46,351 nt of DNA, taken from Betaproteobacteria bacterium (lineage in GTDB: Bacteria; Pseudomonadota; Gammaproteobacteria; Burkholderiales; SG8-39). Each line of letters starts with the position of its first letter. Position 1 is the first letter of the stretch. The position numbers were made by a program, and so were the translations under genes. Below the pieces are notes generated by a model. It had not been told where the DNA came from, did not search any database, and saw only the letters and a list, made by a program, of their open reading frames with translations. Positions 28,822 through 38,026 of this stretch are shown here, one piece after another. The DNA lies in assembly GCA_005884455.1 (NCBI GenBank), contig VBCH01000213.1, forward strand, positions 1 through 46,351, given 5' to 3'.

Positions 28822-30151
28822 CGCCCCGGTGCTGCGGAGCGGGGTTCGGTTGTGGATTCTCGTGGCGGGCGTGCTGGGTCTTGCCGAAGTCGGCTACGCG
28901 CAGGACGTTCCTGAAGAAACGAGCGCCAAGTTTCAGGCGACCTACGTCTGGCAGCGGAAATACCCTTTCGGCGCGGGGTATTCCGGCTCCCACAGCCTTA
29001 CCCCGGATCGCGAGAAGAGCTATTCGTTCACCGCGACCGCGGCCCTGGGCACAAGGATTTGGAGGGGAGGCGAGCTTTATTTCGACCCCGAGGTCGCGCA
29101 GGGCGTGCCCCTTTCCGGGTTGACCGGACTCGGCGGATTCACGAATGGAGAGATCGCGCGCGTCTCCGGCCCGAATCCCACTTTTTACCGGGCCCGGCTG
29201 TTTGCGCGCCAAACCTGGGGTTTCGGCGGGGGGAGCGAAAAGACGGAGCCGGATGCCAACCAGCTTGCCGGCAGCGTCGATCGGCGCCGGCTGGTCTTGA
29301 CCATTGGAAATCTTTCGGTGCTGGACATCTTCGACGACAACGCTTTCAGCCACGACCCGCGAACCCAGTTTCTGAACTGGTCGCTCATGACGCACGGAGC
29401 CTACGACTACGCCGCCGACGCGCGCGGTTACTCATGGGGCTTGGCCCTCGAGTATTTGAGCGAAGACTGGAGACTGCGGGCCGGCCGCTTCATCCAGCCG
29501 AAAGAGCCGAACCAGCTCGCCCTGGACTCCAGGATATTCAAGCACTACGGCGACCAGATCGAGATCGAGCGCGCATACACTCTGGCCGAACAGCCGGGAA
29601 AGCTGCGCTTTCTCGTCTTTCGCAATGTCGCGAGGATGGCGCGTTACCAGGACGCCTTGGATCTCGCGGCCCAGACGGGCGGGGCGCCCGACATCAACGC
29701 CGTGCGCACGGACGAGCAGGTCAAGCGCGGGTTCGGGTTCAACTTCGAGCAGGAGATCTCACCGAGCGTCGGCCTGTTCGGCCGGGCGAACTGGGCCGAC
29801 GGCCAGACCGAGACTTACGCTTTCACCGAGATCGATCGGTCGCTCTCGGGAGGTGTGTCGGTGAAAGGCGGAACATTGGGTCGACCTCAGGACACTCTCG
29901 GAATCGCATTAGTGCGCAACTCGCTTTCCACCGCGCATCGCGACTACCTCGCTGCGGGAGGGCTCGGTTTCTTCCTGGGAGACGGTGCGCTGAACTATCG
30001 GCCGGAAGACATCCTCGAAGCCTATTACAGCCTCAATGTCGCAAAAGACATTTGGCTCTCTGCCGATTTCCAGCGAATTTCAAATCCCGGCTACAACGCC
30101 GACCGCGGTCCTGCGACCGTCGTCTCGGCGCGCCTGCACTACGGGTTTTGA
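28802..30151 (+). CDS. OprB-type carbohydrate-selective porin
   Basis: Secreted beta-rich protein with WSLMTHGAYDYAADARGYSWGLALEYL...LRAGRF, GALNYRPEDILEAYYSLNVAKDIWLSADFQRISNPGYNADRGPATVVSARLHYGF; C-terminal Phe. Confidence 0.8.
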   Translation: MWSGRPSAPVLRSGVRLWILVAGVLGLAEVGYAQDVPEETSAKFQATYVWQRKYPFGAGYSGSHSLTPDREKSYSFTATAALGTRIWRGGELYFDPEVAQGVPLSGLTGLGGFTNGEIARVSGPNPTFYRARLFARQTWGFGGGSEKTEPDANQLAGSVDRRRLVLTIGNLSVLDIFDDNAFSHDPRTQFLNWSLMTHGAYDYAADARGYSWGLALEYLSEDWRLRAGRFIQPKEPNQLALDSRIFKHYGDQIEIERAYTLAEQPGKLRFLVFRNVARMARYQDALDLAAQTGGAPDINAVRTDEQVKRGFGFNFEQEISPSVGLFGRANWADGQTETYAFTEIDRSLSGGVSVKGGTLGRPQDTLGIALVRNSLSTAHRDYLAAGGLGFFLGDGALNYRPEDILEAYYSLNVAKDIWLSADFQRISNPGYNADRGPATVVSARLHYGF

Positions 30152-30179
30152 GTCAGCGCGTGCCCTGAGCAGTCGAAGA

Positions 30180-30620
30180 TCACGCAAGCTTGGGATGGAC
30201 GACGGCGAAGAGCTTGGTTTCGCCTTCGACGTGCCGCAGCCACCACACCGCGCCCTTGGCCATATGCCAGTCGGCTTGCGCGCCCGAGAGCAGGGTCGCC
30301 GCCACGCGGCCCAGTGTCGGCTGGTGCCCGACGATCAGGATCGCTCCCGGCCGTTCAGGCCAGGCGGCTGCGGCGATGAGGCCGGCGGCGTCCGCGCTCG
30401 TGCCCACCGCGGCGTCGGTCTTGAACCGTGCGCCGAGAGCCGAGACCGTCTCCTGGGCGCGCGCAGCGGGGCTCACCAGGATCTCGCAGCGCTTGGGCAG
30501 GCGGGGTTTCAGCCAAGCCGCCACGCGCTTCGCCTGGTCCCGGCCGTGCTTGGTGAGCTTGCGCGAGGCGTCGGGGCTGCCGTCCTCCGCTTCGGCGTGT
30601 CGCCAGAGAATCAAATCCAT
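30180..30620 (-). CDS. sixA: Phosphohistidine phosphatase SixA
   Basis: MDLILWRHAEAED (RHG motif), LVSPAARAQETV, ILIVGHQPTLG. Confidence 0.9.
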   Translation of the reverse strand: MDLILWRHAEAEDGSPDASRKLTKHGRDQAKRVAAWLKPRLPKRCEILVSPAARAQETVSALGARFKTDAAVGTSADAAGLIAAAAWPERPGAILIVGHQPTLGRVAATLLSGAQADWHMAKGAVWWLRHVEGETKLFAVVHPKLA

Positions 30621-30682
30621 GGGAGTATCATCGTCGGACGCTCTCGTTTGAAAGGGGCGACATTCCCAAAGGAGACGAACAC

Positions 30683-30898
30683 ATGGCCAAGACTGATGGA
30701 GTCTACCGGATCACCGAGGTAATCGGAACGAGCACGACCTCGTGGGAGGACGCCGCCAAGAGAGCGGTGGAGACCGCGTCCAAGACTCTTCGCGACCTTC
30801 GCATCGCCGAAGTGGTGAAGCAGGACCTGAAGATCGAGAACGGCAAGGTCGCAGCCTACCGCACTCGCGTACTGCTCTCGTTCAAGTACCAAAAATAG
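30683..30898 (+). CDS. Dodecin-family protein
   Basis: 71 aa; VYRITEVIGTSTTSWEDAAKRAVETASKTLRDLRIAEVVKQDLKIENGKVAAYRTRVLLSFKY. Confidence 0.93.
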   Translation: MAKTDGVYRITEVIGTSTTSWEDAAKRAVETASKTLRDLRIAEVVKQDLKIENGKVAAYRTRVLLSFKYQK

Positions 30899-30911
30899 GA
30901 TCGGCAGGCCG

Positions 30912-32336
30912 CTATTCCTTTCCCGACGCCGAGATGGCCTTGCGGACGAAGGCGTTCCTTTCGTCCTTGTCCTCGATTTCTTCGGCGATCAGGAGGTACA
31001 ACTCCCCGGCGTCACGCGCCTTGGCCGCGGCGCGCTTCACGACGACCTTGGCGACAGCGCCGATGTACTTGGCGAGGGCCGCTTCGGCGTTGGCGAGCGT
31101 CGGCGCATCGATATTCGACGTGCTCGGCGGCGCGGACTGTTGCCGCGCCGCGCCGGTTCGGTTCGGGTCCCCGGTCGGCGTCGACTTGTCGCCGGAGAAT
31201 CTCCTGACGAACGCGGCCCGCAGCTTTTCGTCGGCGATGTCTGCCGATACGATTTCGGCGAGGCCGGAGACGGTATAAGCCTTCTTGGCCGCGGCCTTGA
31301 TCACCAGGGGGGCGATCGGGCCGATATGCTTGGCGAGCTCCGTTTCGATTTTCTTGAGACTCTCGCGGTCGAACTCGACCCCGGTGGGAAACGTCGTCGG
31401 CGGGGCGGTACCTTGCGGAGGGGCCTGGATCTTCACGGTCGTCTTGTAGGTCACGGTGCCCGGGTCCGGCGCGGCAAGCCCGGAGAGCGCGGAGCGAAAC
31501 TCCGCCACCGATTGCGGACGCTGTTCTTCGTGCGACACCAGCGCCCAGTCGACCGCAGTGAGCAGCTCCATGCTGTAGCGGCTGCGGTCGGCGACCTGAA
31601 CCGCGGGCGGCAGCATGTCCTGGCGCACGCGCGCCACGGCCTCGACCGGCCTCTTGCCGATGATCATCCAATACAGGACTCCCCCGAACGCGTACAGGTC
31701 GCTCCACGGCCCCTGCCGGCCTTGCGAGTGATATTGCTCGATCGGCGCGTAACCCGGGGTAACTATCGCGGTCCGCTCGGTGCCCGACGAAGCGGTGCGG
31801 GCGGAACCGAAGTCGAGGAGCACGGGTGACCCGTCTTCGCGAATGAAGACGTTGCCGGGCTTGATGTCACGGTGCAAATAGCCCGTGCGATGGATGACTT
31901 CCAGGCCGTCGAGGAGCGGGATGGCGATGGCGAGCACGGCGCTTTGCTCGAGCGGCCGGCGGGTGCGGATCCATTCGCCCAGGGGTTGTCCCGCAACGAA
32001 TTCCATCACCATGTAGGCGGTGCTGTTCGCCTCGAAGAACCGCAAGACCCTGACGATATTCGGATGGCGGAACGACGCGAGCGTGCGCGATTCGTCGAGA
32101 AACCGGGAAAGGCCCCACTTGAACGACTCCGAGCTGGACTCTGACTTCGGCTGGACCGATTGATCCTCGCCGCGCTGGGCGAGGTCGCCGGGCAGGTACT
32201 CCTTGATCGCGACCTTGAGGTTGAGGTTCGAGTCGGTCGCGAGATAAGTCAGGCCGAAGCCCCCGATTCCGAGAGTCTCCTCAACGCGGTACTCGTGTAG
32301 CGCATAACCGTGTGGCAGGGCGATTTCGGCGGCCAT
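30912..32336 (-). CDS. Eukaryotic-like serine/threonine protein kinase with duplicated C-terminal alpha-helical domain
   Basis: LGIGGFGLTYLA, VAIKEYLPGDLAQRG, HRDIKPGNVFI, LLDFGSAR, VTPGYAPIEQY; start assigned to MAAEIALPHGY. Confidence 0.92.
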   Translation of the reverse strand: MAAEIALPHGYALHEYRVEETLGIGGFGLTYLATDSNLNLKVAIKEYLPGDLAQRGEDQSVQPKSESSSESFKWGLSRFLDESRTLASFRHPNIVRVLRFFEANSTAYMVMEFVAGQPLGEWIRTRRPLEQSAVLAIAIPLLDGLEVIHRTGYLHRDIKPGNVFIREDGSPVLLDFGSARTASSGTERTAIVTPGYAPIEQYHSQGRQGPWSDLYAFGGVLYWMIIGKRPVEAVARVRQDMLPPAVQVADRSRYSMELLTAVDWALVSHEEQRPQSVAEFRSALSGLAAPDPGTVTYKTTVKIQAPPQGTAPPTTFPTGVEFDRESLKKIETELAKHIGPIAPLVIKAAAKKAYTVSGLAEIVSADIADEKLRAAFVRRFSGDKSTPTGDPNRTGAARQQSAPPSTSNIDAPTLANAEAALAKYIGAVAKVVVKRAAAKARDAGELYLLIAEEIEDKDERNAFVRKAISASGKE

Positions 32337-32358
32337 CGAAATGCGGCTACTCCGAAGC

Positions 32359-32796
32359 CTAGGCCTTCGCGCGGGGTTTGTACGGGCAATGCGGCTTGGT
32401 GCACTCGGCGTACAGCTGCAGCGAGTGCTCGCGAATCGCGAAGCCGCGTTCGGTGGCGACACGCACCTGGCGCTTCTCGATTTCGCCGTCATAGAACTCT
32501 TCGACGCGCCCGCACTGCATGCACACCAGGTGGTCGTGATGGCTGCCCTCGTTCAGCTCGAAAACCGCCTTGTCGGACTCGAAATGGTGGCGCTGGAGGA
32601 TGCCGGCCTGCTCGAACTGCGTGAGGACGCGGTAGACGGTGGCCAGCCCAATGTCCAATCCTTCGGTGATGAGAATCCGATAGACGTCTTCGGCCGAAAG
32701 ATGGCGCACCTTGCTGTTCTCGAAAAGCTTCAGGATTCGCAACCGCGGGCCCGTGGCCTTCAGGCCGCTGGTTTTCAGGTCGTGCACGTTGGTCAC
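32359..32796 (-). CDS. fur: Ferric uptake regulator Fur
   Basis: [67 protein letters not shown]; divergent to bamE. Confidence 0.95.
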   Translation of the reverse strand: MTNVHDLKTSGLKATGPRLRILKLFENSKVRHLSAEDVYRILITEGLDIGLATVYRVLTQFEQAGILQRHHFESDKAVFELNEGSHHDHLVCMQCGRVEEFYDGEIEKRQVRVATERGFAIREHSLQLYAECTKPHCPYKPRAKA

Positions 32797-32870
32797 GGAG
32801 GATCACCTCGGGGAAAGATGCCCGTTTCCGCTATCATATAGCGTTTCATCGCCGCGGAAACACCCTGATC

Positions 32871-33221
32871 GTGCCGCGAATCCAGATTTTGGCGTTGCCG
32901 CTTCTCGCTGCGGCGTGCGGGCTTGCGCCGAGCCTCACACCTTACCGGATGGAAATCCAGCAGGGGAATTACATCACCCAGGAAATGGTCGCGCAGCTCA
33001 AGCCCGGACTGACCCGCGATCAGGTGCGATTTGTACTCGGCACGCCCCTGGTCAGCGACATCTTTCACGAGGAACGCTGGGATTACGTCTTCCTGCGTCA
33101 GCGTGCCAACAGCCGCGAGATCGAGTCTCGCCGCATTGCGGTGTTTTTCGAAGACGGGAAGATGAAGCGCGTCGAGGGAGATATCGTGGCCGCCGCATCC
33201 CCGGGAAAGCGCGAACAGTGA
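32871..33221 (+). CDS. bamE: Outer membrane protein assembly factor BamE (SmpA/OmlA)
   Basis: Lipobox LLAAAC, YRMEIQQGNYITQEMVAQLKPGLTRDQVRFVLGTPLVSDIFHEERWDYVF; GTG start. Confidence 0.93.
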   Translation: MPRIQILALPLLAAACGLAPSLTPYRMEIQQGNYITQEMVAQLKPGLTRDQVRFVLGTPLVSDIFHEERWDYVFLRQRANSREIESRRIAVFFEDGKMKRVEGDIVAAASPGKREQ

Positions 33222-34015
33222 AGCTTGTCATCGCTGGCGCGGGGGGCCGCATGGGACGCGCGCTGATCGAGATGGCCCTCGCATCGGGGGAACTCAAGCT
33301 CGCGGCAGCGCTGGAGGCTCCCGGAAACCCCGTCATCGGCAAGGATGCCGGAGAACTGGTCGGGCGTCCCTGCGGCGTGAAGATCGCTTCGAGCTTCGCC
33401 GACGGAGTCGCAAAAGGCGACTGCCTCATCGATTTTACCCGTCCTGAAGGGACGCTCGCGCACCTGGAACAGTGCTTGAGAAAAGGCGTGCGCATGGTGA
33501 TCGGAACGACCGGTTTTTCGGCCGAGCAAGATGAACGCATCGCGGCGGCCGCGGGAAAGATCGCGATCGTAAAGGCGCCGAACATGTCGGCCGGAGTGAA
33601 CGTCGCGTTCAGGCTTGTCGAGACGGCCGCGCGCACGCTCGGTGAGGCTTATGACGTGGAGATCCTCGAAGCACACCATCGCCACAAGGTCGATGCGCCT
33701 TCAGGCACGGCGCTCAAGTTCGGCGAAGTGATCTCCCGCGCCCTCGGCAGGGACCTCGCTCGCACAGCCGTGTACGGACGCAAAGGAGAGGTCGGTGAAC
33801 GCGATCCCAAGGCGATCGGGTTTCACTCCGTTCGCGGCGGCGATATCGCCGGTGAGCATACGGTGATGTTCATCGGAGAGGGCGAGCGCATGGAGATCAC
33901 CGTGCGCTCGGGCAGCCGCGCCACCTATGCCCTCGGGGCGCTCCGAGCGGCGCGCTTCCTCGAGAGCAAGGAACGCGGCCTCTACGACATGCAGGACGTG
34001 CTGGGGCTCCGCTAG
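33218..34015 (+). CDS. dapB: 4-hydroxy-tetrahydrodipicolinate reductase
   Basis: MKLVIAGAGGRMGRALIEMAL, VIGTTGFSAEQ, EILEAHHRHKVDAPSGTAL, GFHSVRGGDIAGEHTVMF; GTG overlaps bamE stop. Confidence 0.96.
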   Translation: MKLVIAGAGGRMGRALIEMALASGELKLAAALEAPGNPVIGKDAGELVGRPCGVKIASSFADGVAKGDCLIDFTRPEGTLAHLEQCLRKGVRMVIGTTGFSAEQDERIAAAAGKIAIVKAPNMSAGVNVAFRLVETAARTLGEAYDVEILEAHHRHKVDAPSGTALKFGEVISRALGRDLARTAVYGRKGEVGERDPKAIGFHSVRGGDIAGEHTVMFIGEGERMEITVRSGSRATYALGALRAARFLESKERGLYDMQDVLGLR

Positions 34016-34022
34016 TCCGGAC

Positions 34023-36089
34023 TCAACTACCCTGCTTCAGCGCGCGCAGAGCCTGCTGCGTCCATACCTCGTCGATCGCTTCGAGCACCTCGTCCGCCCT
34101 CTTGAAGCGGTTGCGGGGATCCACGGCGATCATCCTGTCGAGCAGCCCCTGATACTCGGCCAACCCGTCGGGGAGCTTCGGGCGCGGTGCGCTGACGTGC
34201 AGCGCGATCAACCCCGACACGGATTCGGCATCGAAGGGCCGCTGGCCCGTCAACATTTCGTAGAAAATGATGCCAAGGGCGTAGATGTCGGACTGCATCG
34301 TCGCGGGGCTGCCTTCGATCTGCTCCGGTGAAACGTAATAGGGAGTCCCGTAGAGCTCCCCTTGCCGGGTGCGCCCCTTGTCCTCTCCCAGCCGCTTGGC
34401 TATGCCGAAGTCGGCGAGGACGATGTTGCCGTCGGCGCGCGCCATGAGATTTCCGGGCTTGATATCGCGGTGGATGATGCCGCGGCCGTGAACCTCGCGC
34501 AGCGCCCCCGCGGCCTGGGCAAGCAGCGACAAGGCCTGCCGCCCGCTCAGACCGTTGGGAATGACTTGGGCGAGGCTGCCGTTGGGAAAATACTCCATCG
34601 CGATGTACGCGTGGCGATCGCTGAACCCCCGATCGTAGATCTTGACCACGTTGGGGTGATCGATCGACGAGATGATGTCGAACTCCTGCACGAAGCGCTG
34701 CAGCAGGATTTCGTCCAGGCCGGCAGTGGCGTTGAGGATCTTGAGGACGACCTGCTGCTTGTCGCTTTCCCGCTCGGCGAGGTAGACGACCGAGGACCCG
34801 CCGCGGCCGACCTTCGACACGACGCGGTAGCCCTGGACCGACAGGCGCTTTTCGCCGATCTCTCCGGTCATGATGCTCAAAGTGATGCCCAGGGCGGCCT
34901 TTGCCGCATCGGCAGCGACCCGGGCGTTGGCGGCGAGCGCCTGGCGCATGTCCTCCGGGATCTGAACGGAGGCGTGGTCGGCATCGCCGGCTGCAATGCC
35001 GATAATTTCGAACGCATCGGTGGGCACACTGCGCCCGCGCAACTGCACTTTGCGGCGCGAGCCGACGACAAGCCCCGAGCCGGCCGCGTTGACGGTCGCT
35101 TCGCTTGCGACTACCGCCCATCCGAGCTCCTTGGTCTGACCCTCAAGGCGCGAAGCGATGTTCACGGCGTCGCCGATCACCGTGAGCTCTCCGCGGCCCG
35201 GCGTGCCGACGTGGCACAGCAGCACTTCGCCGCTGTGTATGCCCACGCCTATTGAAAATTCGGGCAGGCTTTGCGCAGGGTGGTGCCGCTTGACCCATTC
35301 GCGGAATTCGAGCGCGGCAAGCTGCATTGCGAGACCGGCGCGCACCGCCCGGTGCGCGTGGGATTCGCCCGCTTCGCCCCGAGGGGACTCGAACAGGGCC
35401 ATGACGCCGTCGCCGATGAATTTCATGACGACGCCACGGCAGCGGATGATCGGCGCGCAAGCGGTCTGGAGGTAGGCATTGAGCAACTCGGCGATCTCGT
35501 CGCTGGTGAGGCGCTCCGAATACGTCGTGAAGTTGCGGATGTCCGAGAAAAGCACCGAGGCTTCGGCGATCTTGCCGGTCGGGGTGCCGGAATCGGTCTC
35601 CTCGAGGGCCGCGGTGCCGTCGCCGCCGGAGATTTTTTCCCGGAATTTCTGCGTGAGGCGGTCCTGCTTCGGCACCAGCCGCGCCGCCAGCGCCTGGGTC
35701 AAGGTCTCGAATTTCTTCAGCCTGCTGTTCACCGCTTCCATGAGCTCGTTTCGGGTGAACGGCTTCGGGAGGTAGTCGTCGGCGCCGAGGTTCATGCCGC
35801 GCCGGGTACTCGATCGGTCATCGAGTGCGGTAAGGAAGATAAACGGAATCTCTGCCAAGCGCGGCTCGGCTCGCAAGGCCTCGAGCACGGCGAATCCGTC
35901 CATTTCCGGCATCATCACGTCGCAGAGGATGAGATCGGGCGGATCGCTGCGCGCCAGCTCCAGGCCGACGCGGCCGTTTTCCGCTCCAGTCGCGGCGTAA
36001 CGTTCGACCTTCAGCATCAGCATGATGTTGTTGCGGATGCTGGGCTCGTCCTCGATGACGAGGACTTTCTTCCTGGATTCGTCGGCCAT
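34023..36089 (-). CDS. Fusion protein: response-regulator receiver + class III adenylate/guanylate cyclase + Ser/Thr protein kinase
   Basis: MADESRKKVLVIEDEPSIRNNIML...LILCDVMMPEMDGF...PKPF; cyclase EASVLFSDIRNFTTYSE, VVMKFIGDGVMALF, GELTVIGDAVNIASRLEGQTK; kinase VGRGGSSVVYLAERE, VVLKIL, HRDIKPGNLM, LADFGIAKRL, GTPYYVSPEQ. N-terminal part of the 34023..37004 ORF is antisense/frame shadow over the histidine kinase. Confidence 0.95.
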   Translation of the reverse strand: MADESRKKVLVIEDEPSIRNNIMLMLKVERYAATGAENGRVGLELARSDPPDLILCDVMMPEMDGFAVLEALRAEPRLAEIPFIFLTALDDRSSTRRGMNLGADDYLPKPFTRNELMEAVNSRLKKFETLTQALAARLVPKQDRLTQKFREKISGGDGTAALEETDSGTPTGKIAEASVLFSDIRNFTTYSERLTSDEIAELLNAYLQTACAPIIRCRGVVMKFIGDGVMALFESPRGEAGESHAHRAVRAGLAMQLAALEFREWVKRHHPAQSLPEFSIGVGIHSGEVLLCHVGTPGRGELTVIGDAVNIASRLEGQTKELGWAVVASEATVNAAGSGLVVGSRRKVQLRGRSVPTDAFEIIGIAAGDADHASVQIPEDMRQALAANARVAADAAKAALGITLSIMTGEIGEKRLSVQGYRVVSKVGRGGSSVVYLAERESDKQQVVLKILNATAGLDEILLQRFVQEFDIISSIDHPNVVKIYDRGFSDRHAYIAMEYFPNGSLAQVIPNGLSGRQALSLLAQAAGALREVHGRGIIHRDIKPGNLMARADGNIVLADFGIAKRLGEDKGRTRQGELYGTPYYVSPEQIEGSPATMQSDIYALGIIFYEMLTGQRPFDAESVSGLIALHVSAPRPKLPDGLAEYQGLLDRMIAVDPRNRFKRADEVLEAIDEVWTQQALRALKQGS

Positions 36090-37900
36090 CAGTTCGCTCC
36101 GGCCGGCTGTTTGGCTGGCCGCAAGGGGATCATAACCGTGAACCGGGTTCCGGAGCCGACCGCGCTGCTGAGACCGATTTCGCCGCCGTGAAGCTCCACC
36201 GCCTTCTTCACGATCGCGAGACCCAGACCCGTGCCGGGGCGGTTCTCGACGTTCGAGGCGCGGTGAAAGCTCTCGAACATCCGCGGCTGGTCTTCCAAGG
36301 GTATACCGATTCCCCGATCCTGGATCTCGATCGCCGCCTGCTCGTCGCGCCGGCTGAGGGAAAAAGTCACTTCGCTGCCCGGGGGAGAGTATTTCACCGC
36401 GTTCGAGAGGAGGTTGTTCAGGATATGCCGCAGCAGCCTCTCGTCCATGGTCACTTCCGGACGGTCGAAGCGGTCGTCGAGGGTGATGATGTGCTGCTTG
36501 CCTTGCGCGATGCGGAATTCCGACACCACCCTGCTGCAGAGCTCGCGCAGATTCGTCGGACCGAGGTTCAGCTTGAGCACGCCCGACTCCGCGCGGCCCA
36601 GGCTGAGCACATCGTCGATCATTTCGCCCATGCGTTTTGCGCCGCCCTGGATGGTCTGCAGGAGATTGGCTCTCTCGGCCGGGCTCAGGCTCTCGGAGTA
36701 GTGCTCGAGCAATTCCGCCGATGACAGCATGGTCGCAAGCGGCGTGCGGAACTCGTGCGAGGCGGTCGAGACGAACTTCGATTTCATCTCGGAGAGCTCT
36801 TTTTCGCGCTGTACGGCGGCCAGCAACTCGCCCTCGGCGCGCTTGCGATCGTCGATGTCCACGTTGACGCCAGTCATGCGGAGCGCCCGCCCGCCGGCGT
36901 CGCGCTCGACCACTCTCCCGCGGGAGAGGCTCCAAACCCAGCTTCCGGCGAGCGTCTTGACCCGGTGCTCGGCGACATACTCGGACTCCCCACCGTTCAG
37001 GCAATTGTCCAGGGCCTTCTTCACCTTCGGAAGATCATCGGGGTGCACCATTTGCGCCAATTCATCCAGGGTCAGGGCGCTGGTTTCCTTGCCCACTCTC
37101 AGAATGATCCCCCAGTTGCCGCCCAGGAACACATTGGTCCTGCGCGCGTCCCAGTCCCAGATGAGGATGTTGGCCGCCTGCAGCGCGAGGTCCAGGCGAT
37201 CCTTGGCGTCCTTGACCTGCTCGAGCAGTCGTTCATTTTCCCGGCCGAAGCGGAGCGTCTCGATCAGCGCCCGGTTCGAGGACAGGTACAGCGCCAGGAG
37301 CACCGCGGAGAACACCAGAATCAAGATCCCGGCGGAGGTGTTGAATGCACCGCCCTGCGAAAAGAGCAGGCCGATCAAGGGCGTGAAGATCGGCGCGATC
37401 AGACAGGCGAACGACTTGGGGCTGGGAGCGAGCGCCGGAGGCAGCCCCATCGCGACGCTGCCGATCAGGAATGGAAGGAGGATCTCGTGGAACTGGCCGT
37501 GCTCCGGGTAGAGCAGCAGCACCGTCAGACCCCAGACGGTGCCGACCGACGCGCTCGTGAGGCAGAAAAAACCCTCCCAGCGCGCCGCGGCTTCCGGTCC
37601 GGGCTGGCGCAGGTGGTACGCACGCTTCAGCGCGATGCGCACCAAGCTCGCCAGCACCAGCCAGATCAGCCAGGCGGCGAGGAGTTTGTCGCTGATATAG
37701 CCCCAGAGGGCGAATGCCGCGATGGCCGAAGTGACAAGGATGGCGGGGACGTCGTTTCCCGACAGCCGGTAGAGAAGCGAGACTCGCTGCGGAAGAAATT
37801 CGGCGGAGGACAGGGCGCCGATCGAGGCGCGTGGCGCGGTCACGTTTTCGTTCTCGGGAGCCGTGAAGAGTGAATCATTAATTCTGGCACGGTTTAGCAA
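36089..37900 (-). CDS. Membrane sensor histidine kinase (multi-TM N-terminus, PAS, HisKA, HATPase_c)
   Basis: Several N-terminal TM segments, PAS-like region, FVSTASHEFRTPLATMLSSAELL H-box, NLLSNAVKYSPPGSEVTFSL N-box, IQDRGIGIPLED, RPGTGLGLAIVKKAVELHGG. Confidence 0.94.
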   Translation of the reverse strand: MLNRARINDSLFTAPENENVTAPRASIGALSSAEFLPQRVSLLYRLSGNDVPAILVTSAIAAFALWGYISDKLLAAWLIWLVLASLVRIALKRAYHLRQPGPEAAARWEGFFCLTSASVGTVWGLTVLLLYPEHGQFHEILLPFLIGSVAMGLPPALAPSPKSFACLIAPIFTPLIGLLFSQGGAFNTSAGILILVFSAVLLALYLSSNRALIETLRFGRENERLLEQVKDAKDRLDLALQAANILIWDWDARRTNVFLGGNWGIILRVGKETSALTLDELAQMVHPDDLPKVKKALDNCLNGGESEYVAEHRVKTLAGSWVWSLSRGRVVERDAGGRALRMTGVNVDIDDRKRAEGELLAAVQREKELSEMKSKFVSTASHEFRTPLATMLSSAELLEHYSESLSPAERANLLQTIQGGAKRMGEMIDDVLSLGRAESGVLKLNLGPTNLRELCSRVVSEFRIAQGKQHIITLDDRFDRPEVTMDERLLRHILNNLLSNAVKYSPPGSEVTFSLSRRDEQAAIEIQDRGIGIPLEDQPRMFESFHRASNVENRPGTGLGLAIVKKAVELHGGEIGLSSAVGSGTRFTVMIPLRPAKQPAGAN

Positions 37901-37946
37901 GCGGTGCCGTTCACCGGAGCAAGAAGCGGACCGGCGAGCCGAAAGT

Positions 37947-37975
37947 TTGATGGGTACGAGGAATCAGGTTATACT
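37947..37975 (+). promoter_or_regulatory. Predicted sigma70-type promoter for carAB
   Basis: TTGATG (37947-37952), 17-nt spacer, TATACT (37970-37975); lies in the divergent intergenic region upstream of carA. Confidence 0.65.
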
Positions 37976-37986
37976 TTCAACGTTCG

Positions 37987-38026
37987 GTGCAGAGCGGGAC
38001 CGGCGTGAGCCGGTCCCGCTCTGCAC
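37987..38026 (+). promoter_or_regulatory. Perfect 18-bp stem-loop with GTGA (GNRA) tetraloop in the carA leader
   Basis: GTGCAGAGCGGGACCGGC-GTGA-GCCGGTCCCGCTCTGCAC; arms are exact reverse complements. Confidence 0.85.

Noticed and set aside
36090-37004. N-terminal 305-aa extension of the 34023..37004 ORF
   Set aside because: Out-of-frame reading of the histidine kinase gene; the real protein begins at MADESRKKVLVIEDEP (ATG 36089).
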